Shown in pieces: positions 59,618 to 64,000 of a DNA stretch of 64,000 bases. The position numbers and the translations under genes are program-made. The notes under the pieces are model-generated. The model did no database searches. It saw only the letters and a program-made list of their open reading frames with translations, and was not told the DNA's origin. How positions within the stretch are numbered: the stretch's first letter is position 1; every line of letters starts with the position of its first letter. Source of the stretch: Herbaspirillum rhizosphaerae_A (GTDB taxonomy: Bacteria; Pseudomonadota; Gammaproteobacteria; Burkholderiales; Burkholderiaceae_D); assembly GCF_046025915.1 (NCBI RefSeq), contig NZ_JAQQFR010000001.1, positions 475,611 through 539,610 on the forward strand. The letters run 5' to 3'.

Positions 59618-61189
59618 ATGTTAAAGCAGGCTGTTTTACAACAACCGGTATCTCATTCTCCCGCTTCCCGACCGACCGGCGTCTTGCCGGGATTGTCGTT
59701 TCGCCAGCTGTTGCTGGCCGCATTCCTGCTGATTGCCGCGCTGCTGAGCGGTACTTCCGTGCACGCTTTGTTTACCTTGGAACGCATGTCAGCGCACAGC
59801 CGCGAGACGGCCGGGCAAGCCGTGCGATTGACGGAGCAGGCGCAACGTCTGGCGGAACGCACGGTGGCCATGGAGCGTAGCGCACGGCAATTTCTGGTGC
59901 TGGAGGATTCTGCTTTCCGCGATCGCTATGCCGAAGCATGGCAGCAGGCCAAGTCGTCGCTGGCCGAATTGCAGCAAGCGCTGCCGCAGGCGCCTGCCGA
60001 TCTGTTTGCCTCTTGGAACACCTATGGCGAGGCAGCCTGGGCAGTATTGCAGTCGGATCAGGGGGCCACTCTGCCGGTGTCGCCCGTGCCGGGCAAAAAC
60101 TCAGCGCAGAATGCCGCACAAACTGCCGCGCAGAAGCTGGCACAAAACCAACGCAAGCTTGATCAGCAAGCTTTGTTCCAAGCCTTTGCGCATTTGCCTG
60201 CCCTCAACGAGCAACTGGCGGCCGAGAGCAAGCGCGAGGTGGAGCGACGCAATAATGCCTTGTCCAACGATCTGGAGCAGCAACGCAAGATGCTGACTTT
60301 CCAGGTCATCGGCGCCATCGTGCTGGCAGTGCTGCTGGCGTTCTGGTTCGGCATGTGGCTGTCGAGGCCGCTGGCGCGCATGGAGGCGGCGATCGGGCGA
60401 CTTGGCGACAATCGTTTCGATCAGCCGATTGTGGTCAAGGGACCGGCCGACTTGCGCAGGCTCGGTCAGCAGCTTGACTGGCTGAGGCAACGGCTGGCGG
60501 ATCTGGAGGCGGAAAAGTCGCGCTTCCTGCGCCATGTTTCGCATGAGCTGAAGACGCCGTTGGCGGCCTTGTGCGAAGGCGCGGCGCTGCTGGACGACGA
60601 AGTGGCCGGCAAACTGACTGACAGCCAGCGTGAGATTTCGCGCATCCTGCGTCAGAACACGCTGTCGTTGCAGAACCAGATCGAGGATCTGCTGCGCTAC
60701 AACGAGGTGGCGTTTGACGCCCAGCGCATCAACCGTCTGCCGGTTGATCTGCGCGCGCTCATATATAAGGTAATTGACGACCAGCGGCTGCAATGGGTAG
60801 CGCGCGGTCTTAAAGTCGAGGTTGAAGGCGCCGCCAGGACGGCGGTGCTTGACCCGGACAAGTTTGCGATCGTGCTGGCCAATCTGCTGTCGAACGCGGT
60901 GCGTTTCAGTCCGCAGGGCGGGACGATACGGTTTGTGCTGTCGGGCAGCGAAGGCCGCGTACGTATCGATTGCGTCGATCAGGGACCGGGCGTGGCGGCA
61001 ACCGATGCACACCGGATCTTCGATCCTTTCTATCAGGGCCTGAACCAGCCGCAAGGCGCGCGTCACGGTAACGGCATCGGTTTGTCGATCGTGCGCGAGT
61101 ATGTACTGGCGCATAACGGCGATGTTCAACTGGTGTCGCGTGAGGGCGGCGGGGCACATTTCCGTATTGAGCTGCCGGATGAAAGCTAG
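59618..61189 (+). CDS. glrK: Sensor histidine kinase, GlrK/QseE-like
   Basis: 523 residues from ATG 59618; starts at 59570 and 59588 are also open and none has a strong ribosome site. TM1 (LLLAAFLLIAALLSGTSVHAL), a periplasmic helical domain, TM2 (VIGAIVLAVLLAFWFGMWL), HAMP, HisKA with the phosphorylated His in RHVSHELKTPL, and HATPase_c (LANLLSNAVRFS, GPGVA, GNGIGLS). The N-terminal half closely follows E. coli GlrK. Together with the next two genes it reproduces the qseE-qseG-qseF order. Confidence 0.9.
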   Translation: MLKQAVLQQPVSHSPASRPTGVLPGLSFRQLLLAAFLLIAALLSGTSVHALFTLERMSAHSRETAGQAVRLTEQAQRLAERTVAMERSARQFLVLEDSAFRDRYAEAWQQAKSSLAELQQALPQAPADLFASWNTYGEAAWAVLQSDQGATLPVSPVPGKNSAQNAAQTAAQKLAQNQRKLDQQALFQAFAHLPALNEQLAAESKREVERRNNALSNDLEQQRKMLTFQVIGAIVLAVLLAFWFGMWLSRPLARMEAAIGRLGDNRFDQPIVVKGPADLRRLGQQLDWLRQRLADLEAEKSRFLRHVSHELKTPLAALCEGAALLDDEVAGKLTDSQREISRILRQNTLSLQNQIEDLLRYNEVAFDAQRINRLPVDLRALIYKVIDDQRLQWVARGLKVEVEGAARTAVLDPDKFAIVLANLLSNAVRFSPQGGTIRFVLSGSEGRVRIDCVDQGPGVAATDAHRIFDPFYQGLNQPQGARHGNGIGLSIVREYVLAHNGDVQLVSREGGGAHFRIELPDES

Positions 61190-61199
61190 AGTCACTTCC

Positions 61200-61715
61200 A
61201 TGAAAACAAAAATACTTCCTTTACTTTTGAGTCTTCTGAGTTTGCTGTTGGCGGCGTGTGCGACGCCGGCGCCACCGGAAGCGCCGACTACGACCGTCAA
61301 ACTGGTCACGACGGTAGGCGGCATGGACGATTTGCTGATCTATCACCAGACTTTGCGTCGCTTGTCGCAGCAGGAGCTGGGTCGTGAATTGCAGGCGCTC
61401 AATGCGCGTCAGGGCGGCGCCATGCTGGCGATGCAAAAAGCCATGGTGCTCGGCCTGACGCATGACGCCAATGATCTGGCGCGCGCGCAGGTGCAGCTTG
61501 GGTCGGTGTTGAATGCCACGGATTCCGACGCGGTGGCCCTGAAGCCGCTGGCACAACTGCTGGTGAGCAACTATGCAGAGATGCGCCGCTTGAGCGACAG
61601 CGCCGAAAAGGCGGGGCAGCAGGCCAAAGAGAGCCAGCGCCGCATGGATCAGCTGAATGAAAAGCTTGAAGCGCTCAAGAACATCGAGCGCACCTTGCCA
61701 GGTCAACTTAAATAG
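61200..61715 (+). CDS. qseG: QseG-like lipoprotein
   Basis: 171 residues. Lipoprotein signal with lipobox LLAAC (Cys near residue 19), then a helical domain (coiled-coil-like towards the end, SDSAEKAGQQAKESQRRMDQ). In enterobacteria QseG is an outer-membrane lipoprotein that activates the kinase. ATG 61200 is 11 bases after the kinase stop; its own stop abuts the next ATG. Sequence identity to enterobacterial QseG appears low, so the name rests mostly on position and layout. Confidence 0.75.
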   Translation: MKTKILPLLLSLLSLLLAACATPAPPEAPTTTVKLVTTVGGMDDLLIYHQTLRRLSQQELGRELQALNARQGGAMLAMQKAMVLGLTHDANDLARAQVQLGSVLNATDSDAVALKPLAQLLVSNYAEMRRLSDSAEKAGQQAKESQRRMDQLNEKLEALKNIERTLPGQLK

Positions 61716-63119
<1,404 letters not shown>

Positions 63120-63160
63120 GCCTTTAAAAATCAGTGACTTAGTTGAAGTGAGCTGGATAG

Positions 63161-63178
63161 TGTCGCTCTCAGGCGACG
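63161..63178 (+). promoter_or_regulatory. GlrR binding site 2
   Basis: TGTCGCTCTCAGGCGACG, one base off TGTC-N10-GACA, 66 bases after site 1. A weaker third copy may lie at 63205-63222. Confidence 0.72.
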
Positions 63179-63262
63179 AAAATCGGCGTTTTGGGCGGGT
63201 TTATTGCGGGTCGGTAGCGACGAATTTTTATAAGCCTCTGAATTCATTGAAGTTTTCTGATC

Positions 63263-63277
63263 TGGCATGGCCTTTGC
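63263..63277 (+). promoter_or_regulatory. Sigma-54 promoter of the BON gene
   Basis: TGGCATGGCCTTTGC matches TGGCACG-N4-TTGC at all but one defined position, with correct GG/GC spacing. It lies 61 bases before the ATG and about 85 bases after GlrR site 2. Confidence 0.82.
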
Positions 63278-63338
63278 GAAGGAGAGGGTAGGTAGCGCTT
63301 AAAGCGTTGTCTTTCTTTCTCACTATAAGGACATCATT

Positions 63339-63689
63339 ATGCAAACCACTAAAACGATCTCGACGCTGGTTACTGCCGCTTTCCTGACCGCTGTTGCCGC
63401 GCCAGCTGTCTATGCCGCCGACGCTTCTACTGATTCGTCGACTTCCAGTTCGACGCAAAAAGCTGGCGCCTATGTAGACGACTCCGTCATTACTGCGAAG
63501 GTGAAGGCCGCCTTTGTGGAAGATAGCCAGGTGTCGGCCCTGAAGATCAAGGTCACTACCAAGAAGGGTATCGTTACCTTGGCTGGTGCCGTACCTAATG
63601 CCGAAGCCGGGCAACATGCTCTGCAAGTTGCCGCTGCCATCGACGGCGTGAAGGACGTGAAGAGTGCTCTGACCGTCAAGGCGAGCTAA
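63339..63689 (+). CDS. BON-domain periplasmic protein (OsmY-like)
   Basis: 116 residues. Signal peptide (cleavage YAA-D near residue 27), a Ser/Thr-rich linker, then one BON domain (DDSVITAKVKAAFVEDSQVS ... VTLAGAVPNAEAGQHALQVA). BON proteins bind phospholipids and occur in envelope-stress responses. AAGGA before the ATG. Promoter evidence puts it under sigma-54 and GlrR, so it is probably a target of the sensor system encoded upstream. Confidence 0.92.
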   Translation: MQTTKTISTLVTAAFLTAVAAPAVYAADASTDSSTSSSTQKAGAYVDDSVITAKVKAAFVEDSQVSALKIKVTTKKGIVTLAGAVPNAEAGQHALQVAAAIDGVKDVKSALTVKAS

Positions 63690-63744
63690 TTTGAGCCCTT
63701 TGTTGCAGCGCTCATGATGAATTGATTGCTGCACTGAAACAAAA

Positions 63745-63776
63745 ATTCAGCCCACCCCGCAAGGGGTGGGCTGAAT
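63745..63776. terminator. Terminator-like perfect hairpin
   Basis: ATTCAGCCCACCCC, loop GCAA, GGGGTGGGCTGAAT: 14 perfect pairs. A T-rich stretch appears 20 bases further (63795-63801). It ends the BON transcript and shields it from the downstream promoter. Confidence 0.8.
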
Positions 63777-63875
63777 GCATTTGAAGTTTAAAAATTTTTT
63801 TAGGCTCGAAATTCAGTGCTGATGCGGGTTTGCGGCAAGGTGGTGTAAAAAGTTTAAATAATTTGGCAAAAATAG

Positions 63876-63905
63876 TTGCACGGATCTGAAAACCTTTGCT
63901 ATAGT
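63876..63905 (+). promoter_or_regulatory. Probable rRNA-operon promoter and start of leader
   Basis: TTGCAC (63876-63881), an 18-base spacer and TATAGT (63900-63905), preceded by an AT-rich stretch like an UP element. It is followed by a sequence ending in CTGCTGCTGACAAAC and AACGATTTGTT, which resembles 16S leaders of Oxalobacteraceae by recall. The rRNA genes would lie just beyond the window. Confidence 0.5.
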
Positions 63906-64000
63906 TCGCCTCCCCGCTGACGAAGCGACGCAGCAAAAAGCAAGGCGCAGCGAGCTAGGCGGGGATCTGCTGCTGACAAACAAAACGATTTGTTGGCGAT

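Overview
The window looks like a chromosome segment of a betaproteobacterium, most likely Oxalobacteraceae and Herbaspirillum-like. This is an inference from the high GC, the Burkholderiales-type porin, a DUF2863 protein, the FolE-BLUF pair, the many PotBC-, SsuABC- and HisMP-type uptake systems, and a right edge that resembles a betaproteobacterial rRNA leader. No database search was possible; names rest on motifs and family recall.

Layout. 1-5502: the 3' part of an operon with a polyamine/opine-type ABC transporter (two permeases, binding protein) wrapped around a three-subunit HcnABC/opine-oxidase-like flavoenzyme. 5564-7584: small hypothetical and secreted proteins. 7711-11835: D-glucarate use (LacI-type regulator, gudD, gudP-like transporter) with three matching operator palindromes. 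12057-13885: DUF2863 protein and a small lipoprotein. 14059-17866: a minus-strand lysine/2-oxoadipate operon (saccharopine-dehydrogenase-like enzyme, DUF1338 HglS-like enzyme, ALDH7). 18218-27302: an amino-acid ABC transporter (binding protein, ATPase, permease, Lrp regulator) split by about 6 kb of visibly lower-GC DNA. That DNA carries four orphan, paralogous FimH-like two-domain adhesins, each with the same upstream motif, and rearranged remnants of the transporter genes themselves. 27731-32570: SDR, DadA-like dehydrogenase, small exported proteins, a long inverted repeat and an orphan flgH.

33204-49287 is one long plus-strand catabolic cluster: SsuABC-type importer, three SDRs or SDR-like proteins (two in the cluster proper), cupin, alpha/beta hydrolase, IclR regulator, ThDP decarboxylase-like enzyme, AspDH-like enzyme, aldehyde dehydrogenase, extradiol-type VOC protein, FAD aromatic hydroxylase, two small unknown proteins, a Rieske oxygenase with its reductase, and RidA. 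It reads as a complete route for an unidentified, probably nitrogen-containing aromatic. Three copies of a palindrome close to TGTCTCATATATGAGACA sit in front of it.

49723-63689: porin, chemoreceptor, a sulfonate-type binding protein with an LLM flavin monooxygenase, folE plus a BLUF photoreceptor, an HD-GYP phosphodiesterase, a DHA2 efflux pump, and a QseE-QseG-QseF (GlrK/GlrR) operon. Directly behind glrR lie TGTC-N10-GACA sites and a near-perfect sigma-54 promoter that drive a BON-domain protein, so the circuit and its probable target are adjacent. The last 150 bases look like an rrn promoter and leader.
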